A stretch of 64,000 nucleotides of DNA from Dryas octopetala (lineage: Eukaryota > Streptophyta > Magnoliopsida > Rosales > Rosaceae). The translations under genes and the position numbers were made by a program. Shown piece after piece: positions 23,595 to 35,945 of this stretch. The stretch's first letter is position 1, and each line of letters opens with the position of its first letter. Where the stretch lies: contig OY992832.1 of NCBI GenBank assembly GCA_963921425.1, positions 2,294,001 to 2,358,000 on the forward strand, given 5' to 3'. Below the pieces are notes generated by a model that saw only the letters and a program-made list of their open reading frames with translations, was not told the DNA's origin and searched no databases.

Positions 23595-26500
23595 TCAGTC
23601 CCTTGCTCGATTGTACAAATCAAGAGTGTCTGTGTGGTTGGGGTCCATGCAGAGAGCTGCTTGACAATCTTGGAGAGCAGAGCTGAGGTCTCCAATTGAT
23701 TCATGAAATGCAGCTCGAAGATGAAGCATTTGCAGGTCAGGTTTGAAAGCTATGGCCCTTGTAAGCTCTTCCACAGCTTCAGTCTCATTTTGTTCATCCA
23801 TCAGCACTGGTGTCATTAGATTCCATACATTAGTACAAGGTTCGGATTTCACAGGAATAAAAGAACTTTTCCTACTTCCTTCACGAAAGGCCACTTTCAA
23901 TGCTCTTCTTCTGCATTTTATATTCCCTATGGTTTTCTATAAAATAAAAAAATTCTTTTTTTTCCCTCCATTACTCTAGCAGATTCTAAGTCATATGAAC
24001 ATGAGTGCAGTTGAATTCTAATCTAAATCAAAATGAAAAATGCTTCATCTTGGCACCAAAAGAGCTAGATGCATGAATAGATGTGTGCTTTATAATACAA
24101 ATATTAGATTTTCACTACTTATTACAGAAGAGAGTGCAGAAAAATGGGGAGAAGAAGATATAAAAGTCAAGGGTCAGAAAGATTACCTGCTGCCCTGTAT
24201 CTGTACGGGTATGTTCTCAATGGATCCAATTCTGTGGCCATATCAAGATCCTTCCTTGCCATCTCAGAATCACAGTATTCTGATCGTTTCTCATAAGCTG
24301 ATGAATTATTTTGTGCCTTCTCTATTAGCTTGGTCATCTCATCATATGCAGCTTTTCTTTGATTTTTAAGATGATACACACGTGCTAACCCTTGATGAGC
24401 TCTTGTATGCTTGATGTCAAGAGCACTCATGTAGCAGTCTGCAGCCTTATCCAGCTTACCCCAATCCACATATATACTCCCTAAGTTATTTAACGCCTGC
24501 AAATATCAGAATAAACTATCAAACAAGTACATCGAGGTACAATGATGAAGGAAAAAAGCATGGATGGTTCTCACTTGTCCTTTTCGAAGACCATCTGAAG
24601 GGCATTTAAGAGCTTCCTCCAGATGTTGAACAACATAAGATGAAGATTCAGAGTCCAGGCTAGTATCTGCCAATGCATACGCTTTAAGGAAAAAAGCTTC
24701 AAATGACCTCTGAATGTGAATGGACTTTTCGGCCTTTGAGAGAGCTTCCTCACGATTTCCAGTGTCATATAAAATCCATCCTTCATAGACCAGCCTCTCA
24801 TGCTCAGAGCTAGAATTATTTCTAGCCAACCGCAAACTGCGCATTGCAGCCTTCTGACAATTCAACCTGAAATATTCATATTTATTGGGAATCTTTCATG
24901 TGAGAAATGCCAGATTTCACAATTCTACAAGGCAATCACATTTCAGTTATCATCGACATAGCAGTACATAACAATTCATTAAACCAGCTCGCAGTTTGAT
25001 TCCAAGTGATACAAATGGGGGGCAGACTTGATATCATATTTTAAGAAAAACTGTAAATCCACCAAATAAGAACATTTCAATCAAATTAGGTTCCTAAAGA
25101 ATCCAGATATCATGATTATGTGATGAAATGGTATAAGAGAAATATGACAGAAAATATACCACACAAAGATTGTAGTTGGATAACACAGAAAGCTATAGAG
25201 ATTATCAGAAGAACATACCGTAAAAGAAGTAGAGATTGACGAAACTGTAGGAGGCTCTTTCCACTGTCATTTCCCAGCATCTGATGTATGATAGCCAGAG
25301 AACCAATGTCATCAACAGAAGACCATTGCTCATAGAGGCGCATCCAGCAATCAGCTTTACTCAACTGCTTAACCCGATGGCTGAGGAGCTCAACCAAGTA
25401 ATCCCCACTAACCTTTACATGAAACATCATGTAATTGGGTTCTAAAGTTAATAAAACCCGAATATCTCTGAGAGCACTTTCATAATCTTCGAGTGCAATG
25501 AAGAACCAAGCCCGTAATTCGATGCAGTCAGGTGAGAGCTTAAACCTTATAGTTTTGTCAATCTCACAAATGGCTGCTCTAATTTGCTTTTCCTCTACCT
25601 TTACAACAGCTCTATATTTATATGGGAATGAAAGGGTGGGATCCAATTCAGTTGCAGTGCTCAAATCCGAAATCTTCTCTCTCCCAATGTTATAGAGGGA
25701 GCGTTCCTGGTACATCCACCCTGCTGGTTTATACTCAGAGATAATGGAGCACATCAACTTATAGGCTGAATACTGCTGCCCCTGTTTGTACTTAGTCCTT
25801 GCAACACCAGCCACTGAATAAACATGACCTGCCTCAACTGCAGCCAGAAAACGAAACTGGGCATTCTTAAACTCTCTTCTCTCAAGCAAAACACAACCCA
25901 ATTGATGCAATACGAGTGTCTTCTGCCACTTCTGCGTCGCACATTCTTCCAATCTCTCCAATAACATCACAGTTGTGGTTGATACCATACTTTCCTCCAT
26001 AGCCACATGGCTCAGAAAATAATACAGTAAGAACGAACAATGCCCCGCCATGGCTAATCTCTCCCTGGCCTTGGAACTACAAAGAAATTTCATCACCTTC
26101 GGATTATACAGGGAACTTGGGAGCTCTCTCAGCAGTACCTGCAAGCAGGCAGCTACAAGAAGATATGCCATCTCCTCCAAACCATATTCAATGAGAACCA
26201 AAGCATCACCAATATTATCAACCAGTGAAGCTAAATAAGCATCACAAGCAGACTTCATCTCCTCACAACAGAATTTATTTGCAAAAGAAAGTAGCTCCAC
26301 CACAATCTCAGGACTACAGAAGTCCAACCTTCTAGTCCTACTATACACTTCCACAGCTCTCATTCCCTTCACAGATATTCCATTTTCCGAAAAATCAATC
26401 CTACCCTTTTTCGATTCCTTAAAAGTGCCATACAACATAGCCTCAAATGGACTAGAAAGCCTTGCAATTTTACACCTTAAACAATTGATCTCTTCAGTGC

Positions 26501-27191
26501 CAATACAAAATGAAACATCACCTTCCTCCTCATCTAAATTCACACACTCATTGTCCTCCAAAACAGACACATTAATTGCTTTAGTGAGGTCTTGATCACA
26601 TTGGCAATGACTGTAAACTAAATTTGGATCATACCCATATTCCAAAGCAACCTTAGGACACTCAAGAATTTGTCCACCACAATCCATAGCTGACGTACCC
26701 ACAAGCTCATCCTCTCTCCTCTCAAATCTCAACCATGCCGAGAGCACAACCTTAGAGTGCACATCAACAGCGTTTTGTCGAGCAGCACGTAAACAGCGGC
26801 GAAGCAACTTGGGGTCGCCAAGGCTGCGCAAGAGCGAGTACTGCTCGACACATAACAATGATCTATCGGATTGAGAAGAGCAGTTCTCCAAACGGCGATA
26901 GAGGTCAGCTAAGATTTCAATAAAATCAGTGGGCTTGAGGTGAGGCTCTATGGAGGGTTCAAGGAGGTCTGTTTCAGGGAGTCCATAAGGCAAAAGAAGA
27001 GCTTCAGTCACTGAGACCGAGTTGAAAGTTTTGGGCTTTGAGTTTGACCCAAAAGATTTGATTCGGTGACTGTTAAGCTTATTAGCTCTTGAAGCACCAC
27101 CAACATGGGTTTTACCAGTGGAGGTGTCTATTGGATTGAGAGCGTGGACTTGGGTGCTCGTGAATCGGTCTAAAAGCTTGAGACCACGCAT
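23595..27191 (-). CDS. ETO1: ETO1-type BTB/TPR protein, CUL3 substrate adaptor for ACC synthases
   Basis: Exons are 27191-25219, 24866-24575, 24496-24187 and 23806-23595, encoding 928 residues. ETO1 proteins bind the C-terminus of type-2 ACC synthases and recruit CUL3 ubiquitin ligase, which limits ethylene production. The N-terminus carries PYGLPETDLLEPSIEP, a family signature. The BTB domain is at about residues 225-330 (DVSFCIGTEEINCLRCKIA). TPR units follow from about 440 to the end (EWMYQERSLY-like, AYDEMTKLIEKAQNN, PYRYRAA). Similarity to Arabidopsis ETO1 is clear from the first residues (MRGLKLLDRF against MRSLKIAEGC), which favours ETO1 over the EOL paralogues. A 5' UTR intron is likely at 27215-27305 (donor GAG/GTAAAA, acceptor ATGCAG). 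Confidence 0.94.
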
Positions 27192-27214
27192 TTCTTAATG
27201 GAAATATATCTTCT

Positions 27215-27305
27215 CTGCATATACAATCGAACAGAGCATAAGATTAGACAAACAAAACAAAGAGACGATGGGAATCAGAAAACTAGAAAAGTGTAAAGCT
27301 TTTAC
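27215..27305 (-). other. Probable 5' UTR intron of the ETO1-like gene
   Basis: On the minus strand a good donor (GGAG/GTAAAA) and acceptor (TATGCAG/A) bracket 91 bp just upstream of the start codon. Upstream of the donor is a GA/CT microsatellite leader. Confidence 0.5.
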
Positions 27306-27324
27306 CTCCGGCGTGCAAACGCCA

Positions 27325-27328
<4 letters not shown>

Positions 27329-27369
<41 letters not shown>
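27329..27369. repeat. (GA)n microsatellite in ETO1-like 5' leader
   Basis: About 20 GA units; on the coding strand this is a CT tract in the untranslated leader or core promoter. Confidence 0.95.
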
Positions 27370-27371
<2 letters not shown>

Positions 27372-28332
27372 GGTGAATCAAAGCAGGCTATAGGCAATAG
27401 GCAATAGGCCAAGGTGGTGTTAGTTTCTCGAGGAAAAAAAAACCTACAGAAAAAAGTGTCTGCTTTTCGGTTTCTCTCTCTCGTCTCTGTCTTTCTCACT
27501 CTGTTTAGTCTGTTGGATGTCAAAACTCAAAAGGGTTTTGGTTTTGGTTAACCGGAAAGGTTCAGTTCAGTTGTTTAGGTGGCTAACTCCAATGCAAGGA
27601 GTTCTCGATCGGAGTCAGTTCAGAACCCACCATTATCAACCACTCCATCTCTGCCACGTACCCATCAAAAATGGAAGATTTGAGCTCCACCCAAGGAGAC
27701 CCAAGTGAGTTGGTCAACTGGGTTAATTTTCAATCCAGCTATCTTCAGCTTAACTGCTAATTATTTAACCATAAAATGTGGGATTAAAGAGAAATTGCAT
27801 GTGAAGCAAAGGTATGGAATAATGGAGTAAGCTTGTAAACAAATATAATTAAAAAAGGTTCATGTGTCGCATCAACACCAAACGGATCCTTATAATAGGC
27901 AACTTTTTTCCCCGCCATTTGAAGTAAATGAATTACCACATTAAATTACATTTATTTGTGCTTCATAGTCAGACTTACTTAAAACAGTAAAACTCCCACT
28001 ACAGATCTCAAACCATTGTTTATTAAAGTTCAATGCAATGCAAATTACTCATATCACTGAGAATGCAATTTTTCAATTAGTTAACATACTACTTGTGTAT
28101 GCATAGGGCTTTTCTCTATACATTATCCATGCAAGAAGTTTTTTTTTTTTTTTTTCACCTTTTGATTTTATTTTTTACAAAATTTTAATACTTAAAGATA
28201 TAAATCATCAATTGAAACCTTTTTTTTTGTTTTAACTTTTATAATTTTGAGCTCCCATTACTATAAAAAGGTAACCCATGTCAAAACTTGAAAAAAAAAA
28301 TTCTGGAAAGAAAATTTGTGTGGATGCATATA

Positions 28333-28532
28333 NNNNNNNNNNNNNNNNNNNNNNNNNNNNNNNNNNNNNNNNNNNNNNNNNNNNNNNNNNNNNNNNNNNN
28401 NNNNNNNNNNNNNNNNNNNNNNNNNNNNNNNNNNNNNNNNNNNNNNNNNNNNNNNNNNNNNNNNNNNNNNNNNNNNNNNNNNNNNNNNNNNNNNNNNNNN
28501 NNNNNNNNNNNNNNNNNNNNNNNNNNNNNNNN
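28333..28532. other. Assembly gap of 200 N
   Basis: Exactly 200 unresolved bases. Open frames reported across it are meaningless. Confidence 1.
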
Positions 28533-28651
28533 CGACAATTTCGACGAAATCATCCCGAAATTTTAGCAAATATGGGTTTCGATTTCGACATCCCTAAAAA
28601 TCGAAATTTTCGGCGAAATTTCGCCGAAAACTTCGAAATTTAACACCCTGC
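28533..28651. repeat. Palindromic CGAAATTT-type repeat at the gap edge
   Basis: The segment is built from GAAATTTTCGGCGAAATTT and its complement CGCCGAAAACTTCGAAATTT. Such self-complementary repeats are common in plant genomes and hard to assemble, which explains the neighbouring gap. It probably extends into the gap. Confidence 0.7.
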
Positions 28652-30574
28652 ATATACCTTTATTTAATGTGTTATTCTGAAATTGTAGGAATCAGAAATC
28701 TTTAATTTCAGCCATCCCAATGAAAATGAAGAAGAAACATTAACAAACTTATGGCTCTTTAAACACTGATTATCATGATATAAGAGTTTAACACAAAGGT
28801 TAAATGTCTAAATCATACTTGGTCCTACAAATTGGTTCTTAAGGACCGTGCATGAATTAATCAAAAAAGGAGCTAATGTTTATCATATAAACAAATAAAA
28901 CAGGGGACTCAGAGACCAAATTATTAATGGGTTAGGAAGACAATGGATCTATCTGCACCTCTATTCTGCTTTCCATAACATAAATAAGGCTACATCTATA
29001 GTGGCATTTCTTCGGCGAATAGCTTATACCTTAAAAATATTGGATGGCAACAATTATTGAAAGTTAGGTGAACATCTCTGTAATGTAATGTCTATGACAT
29101 CACTACAACTTGCAAGCTTAATAACAAAGCAGAAGCCAAAAAACAATTTTATATATATGAATCAGGTCACAAATAGTATATAACAAAAGCCAAGAAATAT
29201 GATCACATGCCTACGATCCATGTGAAGATTCTGGAGCTCCTTTGTGTCTCATCAGTTTTTGACAGCTGAGGCCATTTTACACCAACTTGTGCAAATCACC
29301 AGACTGATACTGTCTGCTAAATCGGTATATCCTCGAATCTGTGCGTACAAGCAAGGATGCTTGGCAATATACAGAAGTTGCAGGAATTGTGAAACAGGCC
29401 AACACAGTTTTCTTAGGCAAATGTTGAGAACAGAGACGATTGCCAGTAGTTGATGTGTTAAATCCCACATACATTATCGGTTGCAGTCACCAATACAATA
29501 CACGTACAGTTGTACAAACGACTGTCCTCAACTTTTTAGGTGATGCATGTTACACACAAACCTTCCTGAGTCCATTTTCTAATTCTTCTTTATCAGACAT
29601 ATCTCACATTAAATGCAATAAGGGTCAAACATGACGGCCCCGCAAATGAATAAATAAACTCAGAAAAACTTAAAAATAGAAGAGCATAAATGCATTTAGA
29701 CATCTCTCTTAGACAACCACACAAAATAAATAGATGTCCAACTATACTATACAGATCCCATATCAGCTGCATTACGAAGTACACACAATTATTAACGTCA
29801 TAATTCATCACATAATGTACACGTGAAGATAGATGGTAGTATGGTACCCACTCAATAAGATTCCTACAATTTTCTTATATATAACCATTCAAGTGACTGA
29901 CTGTAAAGGCAACAATCAATGAAAGAAAAAAATAGCACCAGCTCCAATAACGCACCCCAGGATATTTGCTGCTACTAAAATAATTGAATATAAGCCGAAT
30001 GCATTTTAAATGCTATAAAATTGCCAGCCTAATAAAGAAGCAAGCCAACCATTCCTGATTCTGATTGATTCATAATGTCATCCTCCCCTAACCCCAAACA
30101 TTCAAAAACAAACAAAGGATGAGTTGGATCAGAACTACAAACAATATTAGTAAATTGTTGGGGATGTTTAAACGGTATTAGTCAGACCTTTGGCTCCAGT
30201 TTAGCAAAATTGTTTTTACTTTTTAGTCGTACACACAAGCGCACACACACAGATGTATGCAACAAAAGGAACAGATCTAACAGACACATACTTTTTCTTC
30301 CTTGTTACACGTAGCCATCAATCCTAAGAACAATAGAAGTGTGATACGCATTTCAATAACTCAATTTCATCATAAAATTGCAAGTCAGGGACATAGATGC
30401 ATGAGAATATGAAACTCTAAAAGCAGAACAAGTCAAGAACGCGGCAAAAACATACCTGTAGCATTTATACGAAGTCTACTTAATTATATAGTGTTGAAGC
30501 TTCATTATTATGTTTACAGCAGCTACTTTATACACAAGTGAAAGATCCCCAAGAACAATACACTCAAGAACAAT

Positions 30575-30671
30575 TTTTAGCCATCACAGTTGATCTACCT
30601 CTAGGATTTGGTCCGACCAAACAACTTTTAGCCATCACAGTTGATCTGCCTCTAGGATTTGGTCCAACTAA
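30575..30671. repeat. 51-bp tandem duplication downstream of the PPR-like gene
   Basis: The unit starting TTTTAGCCATCACAGTTGAT at 30575 is repeated from 30626 with about three changes; the second copy is slightly short. Confidence 0.9.
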
Positions 30672-30807
30672 AGTTTGAAGCTACCCGAAACTATACAAAA
30701 TTAACATGTAAAAGCACCCAGAATTTAGGTGCTTGTGCTATATAATATTGGTCCACAAATCTATACTTTGAAATTCACCAAATCTCGTAACTTCTCGCCA
30801 GTGATCT

Positions 30808-32876
30808 TTAAAGCATTTTTATGATCCAAATCTTATGTTTCTTTATAAACAGATATACAAGACAAGGTCCAATCAAATTGGCATCTGAGAGGCGCTTGCA
30901 AAGTTTGAGGTAAGTATCTGCACCACCAGATTGTTGGATCCTTTTCCGTAGCCCCTGCAGCACAGCTGCCCTGTCCAAAAACTCTGGGCACAAACCCAAA
31001 TCAAGCATTTTAATTACTGTTTCTGCTGCATCGTCAAAATGTCCCCCTTTAATGTAACCTCTTAACAACCATGACAGGCTTTTCTTTTTACGCAAAGAGC
31101 TGGCAACCTCTGTTCTAGTAACCAACCGTGCTATGGCACTGGACTGCTTTTGAGAAGCACAGATGGCTAAAACAATGTCATAAAGGTCCGCATCAGCCTC
31201 TTTACCCACAAGCTTCATTTCCCACAACTGCATTTCAGCCTCAAGTCCACGTCCAGAGCAGATATACATAGCCAAGAGCCTCTCATGAACCACCCCATAG
31301 AGTGAGGAACTTCCCTCTTGCATCACCCAATCGGACAATCGTACTCCATCAGCTAGAAGATCTGACTGATACTTCTCGATAAGCTCAACATTTTCTGAAT
31401 CAAATTCAGCTATCAGTCCAGCCCTTGTGAAACCTTTCAACTTACGTAAAGCTTTTGCAAACTCATTTAGCTCCTTAACCACAGCTGTCATTGCAATGAG
31501 GTAGCTGTAGACCTCTGGCTTCAACCCAGATTCTCTTAGATGAATCACCAACTTAACCGAATTCCTATAGTTACCCTCAATCTGTAGAAACACATTTAAT
31601 AGTTTCATTCACATAAAATTCGGAAACTATGTAGATTTTAGAACATATATGTTGAGACAGAACAACTGGGAAAAATTACTACTTAATCACGGCTAAATGT
31701 GCTAAGGATTGGTGAAGCAATCAACCAAATTTACAAAGTCAACTAATGCAGACAGCTTTCCTTTCTATCTATAGATGTTTTATAATCAACCACTAGTAAC
31801 AATATTCATTGACAACTCGTAAAATAATTGGAAGTTCATTGGGTATAATTCATTCGCATGAAGCGGGTGGACAATCTAAACATCATACTTTGATTATTGA
31901 ACTTTAACTGTACAATATAGTAACAAAATTAGCACTATGAGTGAAAAGCCACAAAATTCATCACAACTGGACATACTGTCCGAATAATTCGGCATTGACA
32001 AGGTGCAACCCAAAAATTCTTTCACTAACAAGGCAGTGTGGACATTGTAAATTAGCAGCACGGCAGCACCTAAACTCGTAAGTGAAGATTAAAACATTTG
32101 ACAATTGAATAGCATAATATTGAGATTAATTAAAAGCAAAAACTTACCATCATCTTCCAAGCAAGATACCCAGTTGGCCCTCCTTTATGCCCATCTCCAT
32201 CGTCTTCCTCCGAATACACAATCCCACGTTTCAACACCTCTTTTACAAACAAAACCGCTTTTTCCTTCTCACCCATATCCCAATACAAAGAAATCACCTT
32301 CTCCATCATGCTAAAACTCGGCTTCAAACCGACACAATCCATGTCCACAAGAAGGTCAACCACATCCCCAACGTCATGCTCCCCTTCAATCAACTTCTTG
32401 ACCCAACCACACATTAACGAAACCATGAGCTCCATAGTCTCTTTATCGACCCGGTTTTCCTTCCTGAGCCACTCAAACACCTCAAGAGCACACCATGAGT
32501 CCCTACCCTCCTGAGAAAAGTAGACTAACACAAGTTGCAACTCTCTCGCCGATAGACGGTCGTTCATTTCCTCAAGAACATCGGAGGGTTCCCTTGTCAT
32601 TCGCTCTAATTCTTCAATTGCCTCAAAGAAACCTTCACCCATTTCGTCCTCATCGTCGCTAGTCAGGAACTGGTCCAATTCAACCGATGTGAATAGCCTG
32701 AAGTCTCGAACTTTACTCGATTTCGCAACGATGAAGTTCGGATTTTGGTGTTTGCTGATTATGGGGCAAACCCTAGCATAAGATTTTGCTGAAAAACCCT
32801 GGGGACGAGTAAAACGATGACGTTTGACTGCAAAACACGACTGGGTCAACGAAGCAAGGCCTAGAGCAGAGGCCAT
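30808..32876 (-). CDS. Chloroplast-targeted PPR-like protein (At2g30100-type)
   Basis: Two exons, 32876-32148 and 31581-30808, encode 500 residues. ATG 32876 (MASALGLASL) begins a Ser/Arg-rich segment typical of a plastid transit peptide. A longer in-frame extension to 32993 is hydrophobic and probably untranslated. Helical repeats of the pentatricopeptide type are weak but visible (LKPEVYSYLIAMTAVVKELN, DADLYDIVLAICASQKQSS, GGHFDDAAETVIKMLDLGL), each about 35 residues. PPR proteins bind organellar RNA for processing, editing or translation; the target here is unknown. The family assignment rests on my memory of the Arabidopsis neighbour of UBA1 and on the repeats seen. Confidence 0.85.
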
Positions 32877-33812
32877 TTTCTTCAGTTGAATATCCACAAA
32901 TATGTCAATTGAGAGACACCCAAGTAATTTCCCCTGCGTTTGGTTGCCGATAAAATCAAAGAAAGTAAAAAAGAAAAATAAAGTGAAACTCAAGTCAACT
33001 GAGTCAAAAGAGTGGTATCATATCAACCATCAAATATCCACGAAGTAAAGCCTACTCTCGTCTCGAATTGACTTTCTAAAGAAACCAAGAACAAAGATTT
33101 TCAGTCCTTAGCTTTCTTTCTTTCATTCCCAAATTTTCTCGGCCACCAAATAGGAAATTAGGGTTGCAGCTCGAAAAGCCAAAGCGGAAGAGAACCTAGT
33201 GGCATGCGCTGAGTGTGTGATCATCAAAACTTTGGGGGGGTTTTGGATTGTGAGGTGCTCCTGCAATGGCCGAGCGTTGCCACCACTGCCCTGTCCTCTG
33301 TGACACTGACACCAAAATTTCTGTGATTTTCACCGTTACGTCTGGTGACGTGTCCCAAGCCGCACAACTCGGCGGAATCTGGCGCCTAACTGCCACGTGG
33401 GGAAAATGGAAAAGACTTTCGTTCTAAGTCATCGTACCGCCACGTGGACGGCAGTGAATCAGTGTTTTTTTTATGGATCAACTATGTAAAGCCCGCTCCA
33501 TCAAAGGTTGCGCTAGCCCAGTGAATGGCAAGCCCATCTTAGAAAGGTCCAAAGATTAAAAATTTCTAAATAGTTATACTATTTTGTCTTCTATTTTTCT
33601 CAACAACAATAAAATATAAATGTATAGTTTCTCTAGGAATTTAACACAAAAAGTCCCAACATTCATAAAATATAATGACAAAATCCAAGTCCAACATTCA
33701 TAAAAGAAAAATACTAAGGAGAACACAAAATTACAAAGAAGCAAATCTCTCCACTGATGTTTTTGGTGTCGATCATGAGCACCAATATGACATCACCCCT
33801 TGTAATAAATTT
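32877..33812. other. Intergenic region between PPR-like and first bZIP genes
   Basis: Promoter side of the PPR-like gene and 3' side of the bZIP gene. A G-rich run (33233-33243) and CACGTGG motifs (about 33394 and 33441) are present. No gene was seen. Confidence 0.55.
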
Positions 33813-35945
33813 TCACAAGAAGTAATGGTGAGGAGGGTCCTGGTTCTGTGGACTACTGAAAATCAGCATATGATCCATCTCATCCTCGTCCGAGTTGACA
33901 TCTATCTTAATCAGTTTCGGCCCACTTTGATTTGGGCTCACATTTTCCGTCTGCCTGGGCCCAGCTTCCCAATTACCAGCTATCACGGCCTTCCCTGCAG
34001 CCCTTTGTTGTTGAACTTCTTGGTGGTGTGGGCATTGTTTTTGTTGCTGCTGCTGCATAACGAGTTGTTTTGGCATATTCATGTTTGCTGTAGTTGCTCC
34101 CATTTGGGCTATAAAACATTGAGAGAAGATAGAAAAAAAAAAAAAAAAAAAAAAATCATTCATTCATTCTTAATTATTTGCAAAAGAGCTACACTAAGGC
34201 AAATCTTGAGTAGAGAATCCTATTTTTTTCCATCAAAATAAAACAGTCCACGAAAAGTACCCGTTGCTACATGTACACAAGTTTGACTCGGTAAGCCTTA
34301 ATGATAAAAATTAAATTTAACTAGCAATTATGCGTATGCAAATTTTGTTTATGCAACACTAAAAACCTCACTAACTACAGTTATTGTTCACTAAGTATCA
34401 ACTTCTCTCTCCCCCTTTCTCTCCCTCCATCTCCACATTTCTCTTTTCTATTTTATAAACAAAATTTTAATTTCAAATAGCATAAATGCTTTATTTATCT
34501 TTTAATAGAAAAAGACTCTTAACATACACGTGCGTGAGCACTTATTGACAGTGTAGTATTAACTAATATCACAGTAGAAACCGTACATTATTTATTTTGA
34601 CAAATAGGGTACTAACGTATCCGTTTCTATTCAAAATTGGTAAATTATATATGTTAGTGCAAGTTGTGCAACTAAAGTAAATATATGAAGTACGAATAAA
34701 ATTGTGTAAAGTGAATTGGATTTACCTTGGTTTGGATTTGAATATACCATATGCCCCCTCGGATAATGTGAACTCGGATTCATCATTTGCTCCATCCGTA
34801 TAGCTTCCTGCTTCACCAACCTGTTTGTGTGCCCTTGGAGTTGGGGATTCTGCATCTGCAACTGCTGCAGTTGCCTTAGTCTGCACACTTCTTTTTTGTT
34901 TGCTTCAATTTCAGCTATGAAACAAAACAAAAAAAAAAAAACTTTCAATATATTGAAGGAGTTGGGACTTTATGTGAGGGTTTAATGCTCAGTAACATCT
35001 CATATAAATTAAGTAGCTTGCTGACTGAGGGATACTAGGGTTTACCCTCTTTCTGTATCTTATCATAGGCGTAAGCAGAAATCTGGTTGTGCAAGGCCTT
35101 CTGCTCCATTTGTTGGTAATATTTTTGGTTTGTATAGAACTCATATTGAGGACGTAGCACAGCAATTTGAGCCTATACATACATAAAATATCAAATATTA
35201 ATTTCAGGTATTATTGAAACTATTTAAATTAGCAGATACGCCATACTAATAAACTTAATTGAGAGTTAATATTGAGGAAATTAAATACCTCAAGAGCCTT
35301 CGCTTTCCTTTCCATTTCTGCAACATATTGAAGCTTCTTCAATCTAGATTTTTGCGCCGACATCCGATTTGAAATAATTCTATAAATAAAAACATATCAA
35401 ATATAACATGTCAGATATCTTACAAGTTGTATATATTAAAAATAAAAAAAGATATATATACTAGTTGATGATGATTACCGCCTGAGCTTTTTAGGATCCA
35501 TATACTCAGGGCCGACGTTACGACCCATTATGAATTGAGTACCATTGGCATTGTCAGTAGTTTTGACAGTCTTATTGTCATCACCACCTTCAGCAGAAGA
35601 GTCATCACTGTCAGAGCTTGAATTTTTGGCATGATCAATAGCATCAATATTCATTGCTACATCATGACCAGGAGTACTGGTTTTGTTGGCAATGACACCT
35701 GAGCTGAACGGGGCCTGGGCCTGGGCCTTGGTCCCGCTGCTGCTTGCCCCACCCTCGAAATGGTTCATCCCGTAGGGCCTCTTCCACACTTGAAAGGGAC
35801 GGCCGGTGGGGATCAAAGGAAGGTTGGATGGTGCCATAGTAGCAAAGGGATTCGACTCAATGGGCCTGTTGTTGGCCCATGATGATCCCAATCCATGGCT
35901 ACTAGTACAACCATTACCAACCTTCTTGTTTGCCTCCATTTTCAA
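33813..35945 (-). CDS. bZIP transcription factor, group E-like, with intact basic region
   Basis: Five exons, 35945-35479, 35379-35289, 35172-35046, 34914-34726 and 34108-33813, encode 389 residues (388 minus one if ATG 35939 is used). Residues about 152-175 form the basic region: KKLRRIISNRMSAQKSRLKK, which keeps the invariant Asn and Arg spaced N-x7-R. It is followed by a leucine-zipper-type heptad region (LQYVAEMERKAKALEAQIAV). The form resembles Arabidopsis bZIP34/61 (group E). The N-terminus is Ser/Asn-rich and the C-terminus has Gln-rich segments (MQQQQQKQ) and an acidic end, likely activation regions. It acts in the nucleus; target genes are unknown. Its neighbour at 39319-41053 shares internal exon sizes of 91 and 127 bp and the same phases. 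Confidence 0.88.

Larger units (their letters stand above)
27370..30807. other. Intergenic region with an assembly gap
   Basis: It holds the ETO1 upstream region, a 200-N gap (28333-28532), a palindromic CGAAATTT-type repeat (28533-28651), and about 2 kb of AT-rich sequence without recognised genes. The last 250 bp contain a 51-bp tandem duplication downstream of the PPR gene. Confidence 0.6.

Noticed and set aside
28261-28643. Open frames running across the N stretch
   Set aside because: They are artefacts of unresolved bases.
33196-33396. 66-codon minus-strand frame upstream of the PPR-like gene
   Set aside because: It has no recognisable domain, is short, and overlaps probable promoter sequence.
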